From: Lineus longissimus | Taxonomy: Eukaryota; Nemertea; Pilidiophora; Heteronemertea; Lineidae | Assembly: GCF_910592395.1 (NCBI RefSeq) | Contig: NC_088311.1 | Coordinates: forward strand, 15,752,501 to 15,816,500 | Reading direction: 5' to 3' | Length of the DNA stretch: 64,000 nt | The notes under the pieces: generated by a model | Database searches by the model: none | Told to the model about the DNA's origin: nothing | What the model saw: only the letters and a program-made list of their open reading frames with translations | Shown here: piece by piece, positions 23,281 to 35,337 of the stretch | Layout of the letters: every line of letters begins with the position of its first letter | Position numbering within the stretch: position 1 is the first letter of the stretch | Position numbers and translations under genes: made by a program

Positions 23281-25411
23281 GCGAGATATTGCACTTTTTA
23301 CTTTACAGTATTGGCCTCCTGGTGCCTCCTGGTGGCCAAGTCAAGACTCAGATTAGACTGAAATTTGACGTCAGAGATTATCTGATGTTGGTGGTTATGT
23401 TTACCATGTTTCAAATGCATAGATTTAGCAGTTAAAAAACATGCAATTGTTAATCTCAAAAGGCCAATTTACGCCATTTGACCACTGTAACCTTGAAAGT
23501 TAGGTCAACTCAACAAGAGGCCCATGGCCTGGCGCTCAGCTGAGTAAGCAGATACAATTCATAGTTTAGCAGTTTTACTGATACTTTTTGATAGATTTGG
23601 CAAGGACTATATAGTTACAATAACCATGGATGCTTAAATTTGTCAACTGTGAAAGATGTAAGTGACATCACATGAAGTAATGCAGTGCGAGTGCGACATT
23701 TCCAATAGAGCCAGGATCTATGTCACAGTGACACACGGACAGGATTGGTTTTCCTTCTGGTATCAAACAGTCAGTTGGCCGCGCCTCCGTTCACAGCGCC
23801 AAAAGAGCGTTTCTCTCTGCGTTGCGCTGCTACTGTCACCTATCGGTAAAAATTTTATACTAACTCGCGCCATATTTGTGGCAGAGACTAAAACCTCTGT
23901 AGCATGCACGACTGTTCGGGGAGAGCGATTAATCAAAGATGGCGAAATTGTTAGTTATTGAAAGAAAAAATTGGTGTTTATTTCATCAAATTCCAAGCAA
24001 AATCAACCGAGTTTGATAAATTTTTCGAAAGATGATATTTTCGCAATGTTCGCTGAACATACCGCACTCAAAGATATTTTCCAGCTTTGCGGCGATATTT
24101 GGTAAATTGATTTTTTGCGAAGTGGTTGACCAATCCTAAATGAATTCATATCTTTTAAAACATTTGAGCACCCGGTTTCCTAAATATTTCTTTTTTGGCA
24201 CTTAATTTGGTGATTTTTCGAAGAAATCTCATTAATATTTATGACGTTTTGGATCACGTGATGTTAATCAAGCCGTTTTTCACGGCAATTGCGTGCACGA
24301 CGCGATATTTTAAAAATATTTTAATGCACAGCGTGTCTCAAAAAAATTGTGGTTAAAAGTGAGAATGGCATGATGGTAGCCTGTTTGAGTTCTGTTGATG
24401 AATATGCTTAGTCTGACTATAATTTCTACAACTTGTGGCCAAATGACCAGATGATTTTGAGCCTTTTGATAAAGCTACTGGTAGAATAGTCGTCAGAAAT
24501 GTCAGAGCGACAGTGACTGAGTGAGTGTTATGTTATGTTATGAGACTGGAGGTATGTCATGTGTTCCACCATATCGTCATTGATATTGACCAGGAATACT
24601 ATCGATTTGTGTGGATGTGCTCAAACAGTAAAGCATGAGCCATGATGCTTCACTTCCGAAAAGATCCAGGTGACTGAGATGGCTACTACTACTGTTGGGC
24701 AATCCGGCTGATTCTTCAGAAATTTCTCTGTATATCCTCTGTGAAAATAAACTTTCTCATAATGATATATCTTTTGTTTGTTTGGTAATTTTAGTTGCCC
24801 ATGTTTAGGCACTTTTTTGCCAGATTTGCCTGTAAAAAGGCTACCATAGTTCAGGAAAAGAAATCATATACACATTACAATGTGGATCTTCACGGTCCAA
24901 AACACCAGGGCCTACTTGGTGACATGGCTCAATAATAGGCATTGTCTGGTAATTTTGGACGACCTTTGGATGGATAGTTTATTTTCCCTGACCCTGGCCT
25001 GGGTCTGAATGGGCTTCCAAGCCATCAATGATGCTTATAAAGCCGGGAATAGCCTCATCAGTACCCCCACAAGAGTTATTTTGTGCCAGACATCGCGCAC
25101 AGAACTTGCCATCATCTCATTTTTAGAGTTGCTGTATCAGTAAAAGATAATACCAAAAAGCTGATAAAGTATGTAATTTGAGCAGCATGTGTTAAAGGTG
25201 TAAACTTAACCTATTACAGGACATCTTCCTGCAAGATTGTGATTGGTTTAACTTGAAGTTTGTCATCAATTTGACTGTTGTAATTGTACATCCATGCTGT
25301 TGTCATTCAGGAAAAATCTGCTTTATCTTTCAGCTAATACTTTCACTTCTCCAGTCAATCGGGTTTGATGAACATGTCAAGCTGTTGAATGGTGTAAACA
25401 ATCATTAGCAA

Positions 25412-27736
25412 ACTAGAAATATATAACGCAATTGGGGCAAATTGCGAATGTATGCCCCCGCTCTGGTGTGTTCGGTGTGTTAATATGTTCATTGCGCGCG
25501 TTATTTAGCCTATAAATATGAAATTGTGGCTATAAGCACACCTCGAATATAAGCGCAGTGCGCTTTTTAGCGCATAAATAAGATAATATCTTCTCTGTGG
25601 CTGTTTATGAAATTTTGTGGAGGCTCTCAAATAACATCCACAATAATATGGCTGTTGACTGGGCTAGTTGGTCTGACAATAGACATGCACGTGAACAGCA
25701 GAGGTTGGTTTTCCCATTTACTCACTACAGAGGTGAAGCGTGGTCTATACTATTTTCGCCGTTGTCATCTCCTTGATCTTTTAAGTTTTTGCCGTTTCCA
25801 AGGCGATTGCCTGCTAGCAATTTACACAGAAGATCAGTGGGCAAGCTGTTGACCCTGTTACTGGAACAGCATCAATTATGCGATCGCCTGGAATCAGTCA
25901 CAGAATATCTGGTACTCAGGAAGTTAAAGACTAGTCACTGCCGGGTAGCTAGTGCAATCTGCTAGAATCAGTCACAGAATATCCATTGCTTACATGCTAA
26001 TGAATAACAACTGTCAGGCTATTTATCCCTTCTCCTGGTGTCAGTCACAGAATATCCAATGCTCGGATATCAATGAATAGGAATTGCCTAGCTATTTATC
26101 TCATCTCCTGATGTCTGTCACAGAATATCCAATGCTCGGATATCAATGAATAGCAACTGCGTGGCTATTTAATTTATCTCATCTCTTATCTTATCTCATC
26201 TCAGCAAAAATCTAAGATGGCGGCTGGAGGCCATTTTGGATTCTGGAATGCGCCCAAAATCGATAGAGAAACTCCCCTACTGAAGACCATTACACCACAG
26301 AAGTTTGAAGTGTGTCAAACCTCTAGTTCTTCAGTTAACAATCGGAATACCAAAATCTAAGTTGGCTGCTGGCAGCCATATTGGATTTTGGAACACGCCC
26401 AAAATTGATAGAGAGCATCCCCTGAATGACCATTGCACCACAAAAGTTTGAAGTGTGTCAAACCTCTAGTTCTTCAGTTAACAATCGGAATACCAAAATC
26501 TAAGTTGGCTGCTGACAGCCATATTGAATTTTGGGTCAGGCCCAAAATCGACAGGGAACCTCCCCTACACAACCTCATCACACCACATAAGTTTCAGGTC
26601 TGTCACTCAATTGGTTCTTGAGTTACAGGTCGGAATGCGAAAAACCAAGTCGGGCCTGGCAGCAATCTTGGATTTCAGATCGGGCCCAAAATGGATAGGG
26701 AACCTCCCCTACACTAGGTAATAACACCACATAAGTTTCAGGTCTGTCACTCACTCGGTTCTTAATTTACGGGGCGGAATACAAATCACCAAGTCGGGGA
26801 CCTGGTGGCCATCTTTGATTTCGGGTCTGGCCCAAAATCGATAGGGAACTTCCCCTACCATAGACCATTACACCACAAAAGTTTGAAGACTGTTGGACCT
26901 CTGGTTCTCCAGTTAACGAGCGGAATGCCAAAATCTAAGATGGTGGCTGGCGGCCATCTTTGATTTCGGGTCGGGCCCAAAATCGATAGGGAACCTCCCC
27001 TAACATAGACCATTACGCCACAAAAGTTTGAAGACTGTTGGACCTCCGGTTCTCCAGTTAACGAGCGGAATGCGAAAATCTAAGATGGTGGCTGGCGGCC
27101 ATCTTTGATTTCGGGTCGGGCCCAAAATCGATAGGAAAACCTCCCCTACCATAGACCATTACGCCACAAAAGTTTGAAGACTGTTGGACCTCCGGTTCTC
27201 TAGTAAACTAGCGGAATGCGAAAATCTAAGATGGTGGCTGGCGGCCATCTTTGATTTTGTGTCGGGCCCAAAATCGATAGGGAACCTCCCCTACCATAGA
27301 CCATTACGCCACAAAAGTTTGAAGACTGTTGGACCTCCGGTTCTCAAGTTAACGAGCGGAATGCGAAAATCTAAGATGGTGGATGGTGGCCATCTTTGAT
27401 TTCGGGTCGAGCCCAAAATCGATAGGGAACCTCCCCTACCATAGACCATTACACCACAAAAGTTTGAAGACTGTTGGACCTCTGGTTCTCTAGTAAACGA
27501 GCGGAATGTGAAAATCTAAGATGGCGGCTGGCGGCCATATTGGATTTTGGAACGCGCCAAAAAACAATAGGAACCCTTTGACACACTAGGCCTACACCCC
27601 CTAAAAATTTCAAGTCAGCCGAGCAAGGGGTTCTTGAGTTCTAGTCTGGAATTCAGTGCGGCGGCGGCGGCGGACGCGGCGGCGGCCGGAAACCACCTAA
27701 GAACATAATGCCCCCACTTTAGCGGGGGCATAATAA
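25412..27736 (+). mobile_element. Helentron/pearl-like non-autonomous element, copy 2
   Basis: Nearly identical to copy 1 over its whole length, including the short frames at 25607 and 26433. It has about ten 145 bp units against nine. Copy 1 lacks about 47 bp near 22418 that is present here (26698-26745). The 3' hairpin (ATGCCCCCACT/AGCGGGGGCAT) has one mismatch. The flanks differ from those of copy 1, so this is a second insertion rather than a segmental duplication. Confidence 0.75.
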
Positions 27737-28153
27737 CGTCACGAATGAAAATAAGTTTGATTCCTTCCACTTGAAAAGTTCAACAGCACCACTTGCAAGA
27801 ATTTGAATTTGGCATTGTGTTTTACACCCTTCAACAATTGACTGTCTGTTTGTTATTGGTGTTCTTTAAATTGTTTCAATGTTAAGCCTGCACCACACGG
27901 TGAAAATTTGCGTGATGCAAGTGACACGCGTGCATGTTGCGACAGGCAAATTCTCACTGTGTGGGGTCGTTTTTTGCTGCGTATCTTCCCTCGCGAGTCG
28001 AGACGCAGCCGATCTAGCATGTTTGATATTTTCTCGACACGCGAGGAAGTTAATCACCGTGTGGGGGCTACCTGCAGCAATGTTGCGCGAGTTCGACAAA
28101 TCACAACAAGCAGATCGGTCACATGATTTATAGGTCAGTCACATGATACCAAA

Positions 28154-28327
28154 ATGGCAGCTCCCATTGAGTCGACAGATGTTTTGGCCGAAGACAAATT
28201 AGTTGTTTTGTGGCTAGAATACCCGTCCCTGTACGATGTACGTTCGCCTGACTTTAGAGACAGGGACTTTCGCATTACTGTATCCTGCCTTTGTATCTGC
28301 GGCCCCACCATCTCGAGCAATTCCTGA
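28154..28327 (+). pseudogene. Truncated MADF-domain protein of a Harbinger element
   Basis: ATG at 28154 lies within the left inverted repeat, context ACCAAAATGG. The first ~40 residues carry the start of a MADF (Myb/SANT-like) domain: DKLVVLWLEYPSLYDV then RSPDFRDRDFR. In MADF proteins this segment precedes a conserved AW motif. Autonomous Harbinger elements commonly encode such a DNA-binding partner beside the transposase. Here the domain stops at about residue 40 and the frame runs on through antisense transposase sequence to a stop, so the product would be non-functional. Confidence 0.7.
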
Positions 28328-28477
28328 AATTCCTCGACCCGCACTCTGTGGAACTGGCGATACTTCATGGGGTCCTCCTCCCGCAATTCAGCAATTAGAT
28401 TTGCATAGGCCCCCTTATCCTCTCTTCTCTGAATCCATGGCCTTGTCCAAAGACTACGGTCCACGCGGCGCCGCCTC

Positions 28478-28522
<45 letters not shown>

Positions 28523-28587
28523 CTCCGACGGAGTAACAGCAGGAGAATAAGGGCAATTTGGTCTTCTTGGTCCGTAATACTTCTCAT
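28270..28587 (-). pseudogene. Truncated Harbinger transposase N-terminus
   Basis: Minus-strand frame beginning near 28587. It has an arginine run encoded by a CCGCCT microsatellite (28469-28530), then WTRPWIQRREDKGAYANL, IAELREEDPMKYRQFHRV and FQELLEMVGPQIQRQDT. This matches the region before the helix-turn-helix and DDE core of HARBI1-like transposases. The homology ends at the VMRK that follows QDT (about 28270), where MADF sequence begins in antisense. No DDE residues remain. Confidence 0.8.
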
Positions 28588-28883
28588 AGGATTTGACAGT
28601 TCCCGGGCGCTGCAATTTTGGTATCATGTGACTGACCTATAAATCATGTGACCGATCTGCTTGTTGTGATTCGTCGAACTCGTGCAACATTGCTGCAGGT
28701 AGCCCCCACACGGTGATTAACTTCCTCGCGTGTCGAGAAAATATCAAACATGCTAGATCGGCTGCGTCTCGACACGCGAGGAAGATACGCAGCAAAAAAC
28801 GACCCCACACAGTGAGAATTTGCCTGTCGCAACGTGCACGCGTGTCACTTGCATCACGCAAATTTCACCGTGTGGTGCGGGCT

Positions 28884-31098
28884 TTAGCGTTTCACTGTTA
28901 AAGAGTTTCAAGATGCAGAAGAGAGGATTAGTTATCTTCAATGTTAAGTTTCTTCTTTGCATCATTTTGTCATTAAATTTGGGCAATGGTGGTCTCATGA
29001 AAGGAGGGATGGGACGGCAGGATGGCTATTGGACAAGTTTTCATAATCAGTATTCTAGAACACGTTTTGTAGCGATGGTGGCGATCCTAGTGTTCGGGCC
29101 TCTTCGGCTCAACTTCGGGTGTGGTGGGAACCTAAATCCGGCTGCAACATTTTCTGACAAAAATCAGAGGCAACTTAAACGTATTTTCCAGCGGTGCTGC
29201 AGAAATAATCATTTTTACTATCGTGTTATTTAGTCAAAGATACATATAACAATAAATATCAGTCATTACTTCTGAGCACGCGCGATGTTTTTGATGAGTT
29301 AGGTGCAAATTTTCGGGCGCCAACCGCTGTTCAAAGTCACGTAAACAGCAAACCTCAGGACTTTTAACACTTTTTTCTTAATGAAACTACTAATTAATGT
29401 TTCATCCAGAATAATATGTTCCGTTTACATGTCATTCAGAAAGATTTTGGCAAGTTTAGGATCGATTTCCGACTTCATATTTTTCACGCCTAAATGTACG
29501 CGATAATGAGCTCGTAATGATATGCAGTGACGTCATAGCGCAGAGAGAATTACGCGGAAATGGGGGCGCGGCCAACTGACTGCAAAATTGATGTCCTCAT
29601 ACTAGTATGTCCTGAAAAGGTATTTGGACACTTACATGATCATTGTACCGTTGAGCTTGGGTCTGGTGCAATACCAACTTGAAATGGGGGGTTAGTGGAT
29701 TTAGCAAAGTGTTTGGGATGCCCTGTATGTGAAAAAGTAAGATAAAGAGATGCTTAAGAAAATTTACTTTATTGGTAAAAGATTGACCTGACCTGCAGGT
29801 GATTGGAATTTAACAAAGGCTGATTGCAATCATGGAGTTAATTATATAAGAATCACTGATTCGGCAAAGATTATTACAAGACGTCAAGATGTACAGTGTT
29901 GGCTGTAGCACCTGGTGACTCCAGGAGGAACATGTGAGACAGCTGGCGTGTTGCCAAATCCGGACCTACTTTCCGTCAATGCTGAATACGTCGATGAGAG
30001 CTCTCGAACTATCATTCCATGCAAAAAATGGCAATGACAACACCACTAATAACTTCAAATTATTTTCCGGTTATGATAACACAACACGCATCTTCATGAT
30101 CATAATCTTTCTCAAACTAACTGAATGACCTAATCGCCTTGGACGCACAACCACATATCAATCCGCCCCGACGATCGACACATCCATTCGATTCGATAAC
30201 ACTCGATACAGTTTGATAAATAAACGAAGTTTTCGTGCTTTTAGCTGTCAACATCAATGGCTATAATATACTCCTGCAGAATAGTAGAAGTAATAGAACT
30301 AATTTCCGAAGTTTCCAATAGTTTGAACACAAATCAGAACATCACCCATCAGCTGGACTCAGATCTGCATAAATTACGATAAATAATGAGGTCGTCGCTT
30401 CAATTTCGCAAAGAAAGTTGACTCCATTCGAAGGTTGTTTTGACCAAATTCCGTTGAACTCATCGTTATGAGGGCATTTGAACACATTCTCGTTGATCTT
30501 TTCTATAAACGTCTGAAGTTTCGTACCAAAATACATTTCCGTAAAGGCTTAAATAGGAAAATTTGTCACTTACAAAATCATCGCTCCGGTAGAAATAAAA
30601 AGGTCACCGCCATTTTCTTGATGATAGTACTCCAGGTAACCTCGACCGCGCAGTGGAGGGTCGAGCCGCCTCATCAATTTACCCAAGACGAGCCGTTCAT
30701 ACAGTGGATGCACTGGCAATACCAGCAGTCCGGTATTCCCTGGTTCGAGGTTTTCATGTCAGTTCGCGGCGGGAAATTTAAAGCAGAATCATCCGGGGTC
30801 AAACAACAGTTTTGCTCACTACCGCCAACTGGTGATATAAATCGACACTAATCTATTTTATATCAAAACTTCTGTATCATGAAGACCTTTTCAACTTTAT
30901 TTCAAACTTTTATCTGCTGGAATAGAGCGTCAAAAAATTGTTTTTTCATTTACGCATTTTGCCCCCTGGGGAGCTGAATTTGAGTCGAATCGCCAAAATT
31001 TTTTTCCGTAAGAAACATTTTCTGCGGTGTTAATAAGCAAGACTAGATTTGAAGTGCCTCGGTTGTATGATTACAAAAAGCCCAACTTGTCTACAGAT
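28884..31098 (+). other. Distal body of family A copy 3, no gene recognised
   Basis: Frames at 28820-29233, 29934 and 30468 (127 codons) show no recognisable domain. CTGCAGGTGATTGGAATTTA at 29798 matches family A copy 2, supporting the view that this stretch belongs to the element. Confidence 0.45.
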
Positions 31099-31918
31099 GG
31101 CGAGATGGAAGGATGGCAGGATGGATGGATGGATAGAAGGACGGACACCAATCGAATAGCTATTTGACTAGCTCCGCTGACTTTGTCAGCTGAGCTAAAA
31201 ACCCGTATAATTGTGATATATCCTTGCCAGGAGTACCTTCCATAAATTTGTTATCGAAAACGAGCTTCTTATAACCGAGATATCACACTTTTTAGGTCTT
31301 CATATTTGATCCCCTGGTGGCCAACTCAAGAATCAAACCGCATCATTATTCAGTGTCTGTACACATGACATATATGCGATTGTTCGAAACATACTACGGT
31401 TCCGGTTAAGAAGGCTTGCAGACGACTGAAAAAAAACAACAAAATACAGGAACGTTTACCGTCGAATGAAAGATTATGAATTAAAGTTGCAAGTTTTACT
31501 GTCGAATGAAAGATTATGAATTAAAGTTGCGTCGTCGTGCAATGTTTGCCTCAGCGATATCTGCTGAAATACAAAAGTGACTGTTAAAGATGTACAAAGA
31601 CATATGATAAAAGCAAGAGTAACTTTGTACGAACATATCAGAATTCACTGAGGAGTACTAAATTTTCGGAAGTCTTGAAAGTGATAGCTACAATAACAAT
31701 TGCAGTGTCATTTACAGTCTTTCTTTTCTTTAATTAACAACAATATCGCATAATCTTTCGTATCTGGGCTGTAGAGGATTCCCTTAGGAGGTATATAGCA
31801 AGATAATCGCTCGTTTTTTATGTGTAATCTTTTTCATCTTTTAAAATTGCATACCTGAGACATGGATGCACAGATAGTATCTAATATGAACAATATATTA
31901 TTTTGTCTTAATTTCATA

Positions 31919-32683
31919 CTTGGTGGATCAATAAAAAGGTAAACCTGAAACAAACAGCTTTTATGTGATAAGTATTAATGCCATGGATATTTCATTGCAT
32001 GTATGATAAAGTAGGAGCTAGGCCTTCACACCATCCATGCGGCCATGGATGACTGCACACCATTGTCTTAAAATTGACATGCAAAAATCTACCTTTTCCA
32101 AGTCCCCTGTTCCATCCTTTTCATGTTGTGTTATGCAGGCGTATCCTTTGTGCATTTTGAGTACGTTCATGAATTAAATGTGAAAGAAGAGTGTCTTCAA
32201 CACCAGATTATCAGTTTATTAAGCGGCAACACCTTCAACATGACCCCCGCCTCTTTGAAAACAAGAGTTCACAACGACGTCCCAATTCTTGAATTGCTCT
32301 TCACGATGAATGTCGACCTTCTGCTGAATTCTTCGCTATCCGGACCCGGCCATAGTTAGAGGAGAATTTCAAGACTTCCGACATCGTTGTGAACCTTTGT
32401 TTTCAAAGAGGTGGAGGTCATGTTGAAGGTGTTGATGCTTAATGTACTGATAATCTGGTAAGACCATCTCCTTTCACATTTAATTGATGTACGTACTAAA
32501 AAACGCACCAGGGATTTCTGCATGCCATTTTCAATACAATGGTGTGCAGTCATCCGTTGTCGCATGGATGATATGAAGGTCCAGCTCCTACTTTTTCATA
32601 CATGCAATGAAATATCGATGGCATTAATACTCATGACGTAAAAGCTGTTTGTTTCAGGATTATCTTTTTATTGATCCACCTTG
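31919..32683. mobile_element. Palindromic MITE, Tc1/mariner-like (copy 2)
   Basis: The left end TTGGTGGATCAATAAAAAGG is complementary to the right end TTTTTATTGATCCACCTTG. The arms remain complementary for over 300 bp (for example GGATGACTGCACACCATTGT against ACAATGGTGTGCAGTCATCC). TA flanks both ends (31917-31918, 32684-32685). Its length (765 bp) and end motif match the element at 2873 (760 bp), but the interior differs. Short frames at 32123 and 32356 are opposite arms of the same palindrome. Confidence 0.85.
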
Positions 32684-32685
32684 TA

Positions 32686-34347
32686 TATTGATTTCTTTAG
32701 TGGCAAATAACGGCTAAATTATAATCAATATGAAATACAAATGTTTCTCTCTGTTGGTTCCTTCCACCAATTACCAAACACTCCATGTGTCCATGCCCCG
32801 AACTCCGTACAGAGCATGGATAATTGCTAGTGAGACGTTATTAATGAATTACTAGGAGTTTATGACCCAAATTATTGCTAACGTCTGATTGGTTATCACT
32901 CATATGACGTCATCATTCCCATACATCCACTAATGGCGGTATTTACTACACAAAAGTGGTTGCAGTCAGTGCAAAGCATATTTTATGAAATGTTTCTATA
33001 TCATTCTAGGCTGGATAGTTTTATATAACATTCATCACAAATGCAATAATAATGAATACAGAAAACATGGCTTTTTTCTAATTTGAAATATTTACAGGTA
33101 CATGTAACTCATCTGTAAAAACTAAGCGCTGAGAAATAGTAATGACGTCACATCTACGGAAGCCTATTATATATCTGACCACATTACTAGCCAAACCAGC
33201 TAACAAAACAATCAAACTGATATGGGATGATAATCTTTAATCGAACTGTCGATGTTGTTTTATACTTGGTCCTGGGGCTTTTAATCCAAAATTTATTAGT
33301 GGAACATTTTGAAAGAAAACTACAGTAAATAACTGATACTGTTATTTTTGAGGCGTTCTACAAATATCAATACTGTACTTTATGTAATTCACTCATATAT
33401 TTGAAGATTTTGATAATTTTATTCTGGGGCATTCAAAACATAACAATCTGTGATTGAAGGTAAACATTCTAGTTATTAGATTAAGTTATTCAATTAGATT
33501 AAGCCATCGAATTATTAGATTAAGGATGATATATTCTGTACCGGGAGCACTTTATTTACTGACAACATGAACGAAGTACATGGCAATACAACTAATATAG
33601 CCGTGTACAAAAACAGCGCCACTTACATGTAGCTTAAACAAAGCATTCGTATATTGCTGCCTACAAAAATTAACGAACAATATTTGTGACCAGATAGCAG
33701 TCGATATCAACTGCATAGCATGAAATTTTGTATTATATCGCAATGAGATTATAAATATTTGTATTTCAAGGAAAGGTACTTAAAAACCTGCATAACAGTC
33801 CTTTTTTCAGCTCATATTGAGTCAATCTTCATAATGTTAGGCCTGGATGACCTTGAATATATACCCTTAGAAGGTTGAGTAGAAATGGTGGGATGATGAA
33901 TAACCAATTTACGGGAATCCTTGATTATGTCCATCTTACCGACTTTTCCGTTAAACCCGAACCGTGGTATGTCTCGTACAATCGCATGTATGTGTTTGTA
34001 CCTTGTACACAGCGATAAAACCATGGAAAAGAACACAAAGAGAGAAGAAAAAACGTGAACCAGTACTTGTATATCATGATCAGCAATCTTCAAACCATGT
34101 GTTGAAACAATAATCAACTGAACTTTAAAATGCCATTGGTAGCTGAACCAATACAGAAAAGAAATATCAGTGGCTGACCGTGTTTCCATTGTGTTAGACA
34201 GTTATACAGCCCAATGATCGACTCCTCTACTCGTGCATTCCTTAGCCCACACTGGACCCCCGGTTGTTCCACACTGGTGGGCTAGTCAATTTGTTCATCC
34301 CTCAAAATCGTTCCTTATCTTATCTAATTTTTTACTTATATTTTCAG
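32686..34347. other. Unassigned interval
   Basis: AT-rich. ATTAGATTAAG is repeated three times at 33475-33525. Minus-strand frames at 33552 and 33812 (125 codons) have no recognised domain or clear splice sites. Confidence 0.4.
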
Positions 34348-34829
34348 AATCTTGCTAACAATGATGATTTGCTGCTACTTGACACAACGTCCAACAATTA
34401 AAGGAGTCCACCACTGATCCTGACCTCAACAACAATAGTCTGCCAAAATCTCCTGATAACGATACTACCAGAACGTCAGGAACTATCATCGAACTTCAGG
34501 ATATTACTATTTACATAGCCTGCAAAAAAATTCCATGCAAAAAACAAGAAATTGGTGAATTCGAAAATGTCCTAAGTGTAGCACTGAAGCCACTGAAATA
34601 TCCCACGGGTGGAGTAAATTACTGCTTTGCCAAGGTAACATGTACCGTGCAAGGAAATGATGATCAACTCATTCACCAAACAATCTTCAAACCAACTGTT
34701 CTATCTTGGTGTTAAGAACTTGTCACCACACTTCCTGCTCCTGTTTAGGTATACTATGATGAGAAAACACAACACTTCCCTAACATCATCTTCAGAAATG
34801 CATCTTATGCCCCAGTGATATCTGAATAA
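34348..34829 (+). pseudogene. Unrecognised coding relic behind a strong splice acceptor
   Basis: A good 3' splice site, TTACTTATATTTTCAG, ends at 34347. It is followed by NLANNDDLLLLDTTSNN and a stop. One base out of register, a frame opens with KESTTDPDLNNN and PKSPDNDTTRTSGTIIELQD. It continues through ITIYIACKKIPCKKQEIGEF and LKYPTGGVNYCFAKVTCTV to LSWC, TAA at 34713, TAG at 34746, then VYYDEKTQHFPNIIFRNA to TAA at 34827. The same frame is protein-like across both stops, which suggests decay of a once longer coding region. There is no ATG. I do not recognise the family. Confidence 0.5.
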
Positions 34830-35334
34830 CTGCAAATTTACCAGATGTATAGGTCAATAACGTGTAAATAACCAGCTTCCAATTTCACATGTACTATGTA
34901 ATGTACTCCCACATTCAAGAAAAATGACTTTGCATTTATAAACTCAGCTGACATACAGTCAAATTCCCTTCTAAATAACCTGGCATTTATAAACTGTGTG
35001 CAATCATGTTTCTATGATATACATGTATTGTGTACTGAAATTTAAAAAAAAAAAATTTTGTACAGGATGCTCAGGCATACTACCACCATTATGTTTTGAA
35101 TTAATAATCTTGCAAATGTTATAAACTGATACATGTGTTGCCATGTTTCGAAAACATAATTCAATCAAACTTTACTAAATTTGTGTATATCATTTTTTCA
35201 GTCTGTCATGCGACTGCATTTGTGTCTACATAATTTTGCAATTATAAACTCGGACATGTGTAATCATGCTCCCACCATATAACTTTCAATCAAACTACAG
35301 TAATTTTTCTAATCATTGTTAATTTTTGTACAAC
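34830..35334. other. Unassigned AT-rich interval with diverged direct repeats
   Basis: Phrases such as TTATAAACT and ATGTGT(A/T)..CATG recur loosely at 34930, 35110 and 35240, suggesting an old tandem repeat. No gene. Confidence 0.35.
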
Positions 35335-35337
35335 ATT

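Larger units (their letters stand above)
27885..28883. mobile_element. PIF/Harbinger deletion derivative with ~277 bp inverted repeats
   Basis: Starts AGCCTGCACCACACGGTGA and ends with the complement of AGCCCGCACCACACGGTGA. Inverted repeats run 27885-28163 and 28607-28883. TTA flanks it exactly on both sides (27882-27884, 28884-28886), the 3 bp TWA duplication typical of PIF/Harbinger. Inside lie the first parts of both genes of an autonomous element, pointing toward each other and joined at about 28270. Confidence 0.9.
23512..31201 (+). mobile_element. Family A large repeat, copy 3, carrying nested insertions
   Basis: The 5' end is AACAAGAGGCCCATGGCCTG then GCGCTCAGCTGAG. The 3' end is GGATGGATGGATAGAAGGACG then CTGACTTTGTCAGCTGAGCT. 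Helentron-like copy 2 (25412-27736) and the Harbinger derivative (27885-28883) sit inside. Without them the element would be about 4.4 kb. The open frame at 23662-23961 (99 codons) has no recognised domain. Confidence 0.6.
20535..31440 (+). repeat. Family C fragment that hosts a nested stack of elements
   Basis: Family C sequence occupies about 20535-21132, 23281-23511 and 31202-31440. It is interrupted first by Helentron-like copy 1 and then by a family A element. Continuity shows at the breaks: ATATTGCACTTTTTA resumes after 23281, and TAGGTCAACTCAA before 23512 continues at 31202 as AACCCGTATAAT, matching the uninterrupted AGGTCAAATCAAAAACCCG at 19712. Confidence 0.65.

Noticed and set aside
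28135-28587. Poly-arginine protein as a novel basic peptide
   Set aside because: The arginine run comes from a CCGCCT microsatellite inside a truncated Harbinger transposase.
33812-34189. Minus-strand 125-codon frame as a membrane protein
   Set aside because: Hydrophobic only in patches, no splice sites or family resemblance; expected by chance in AT-rich DNA.
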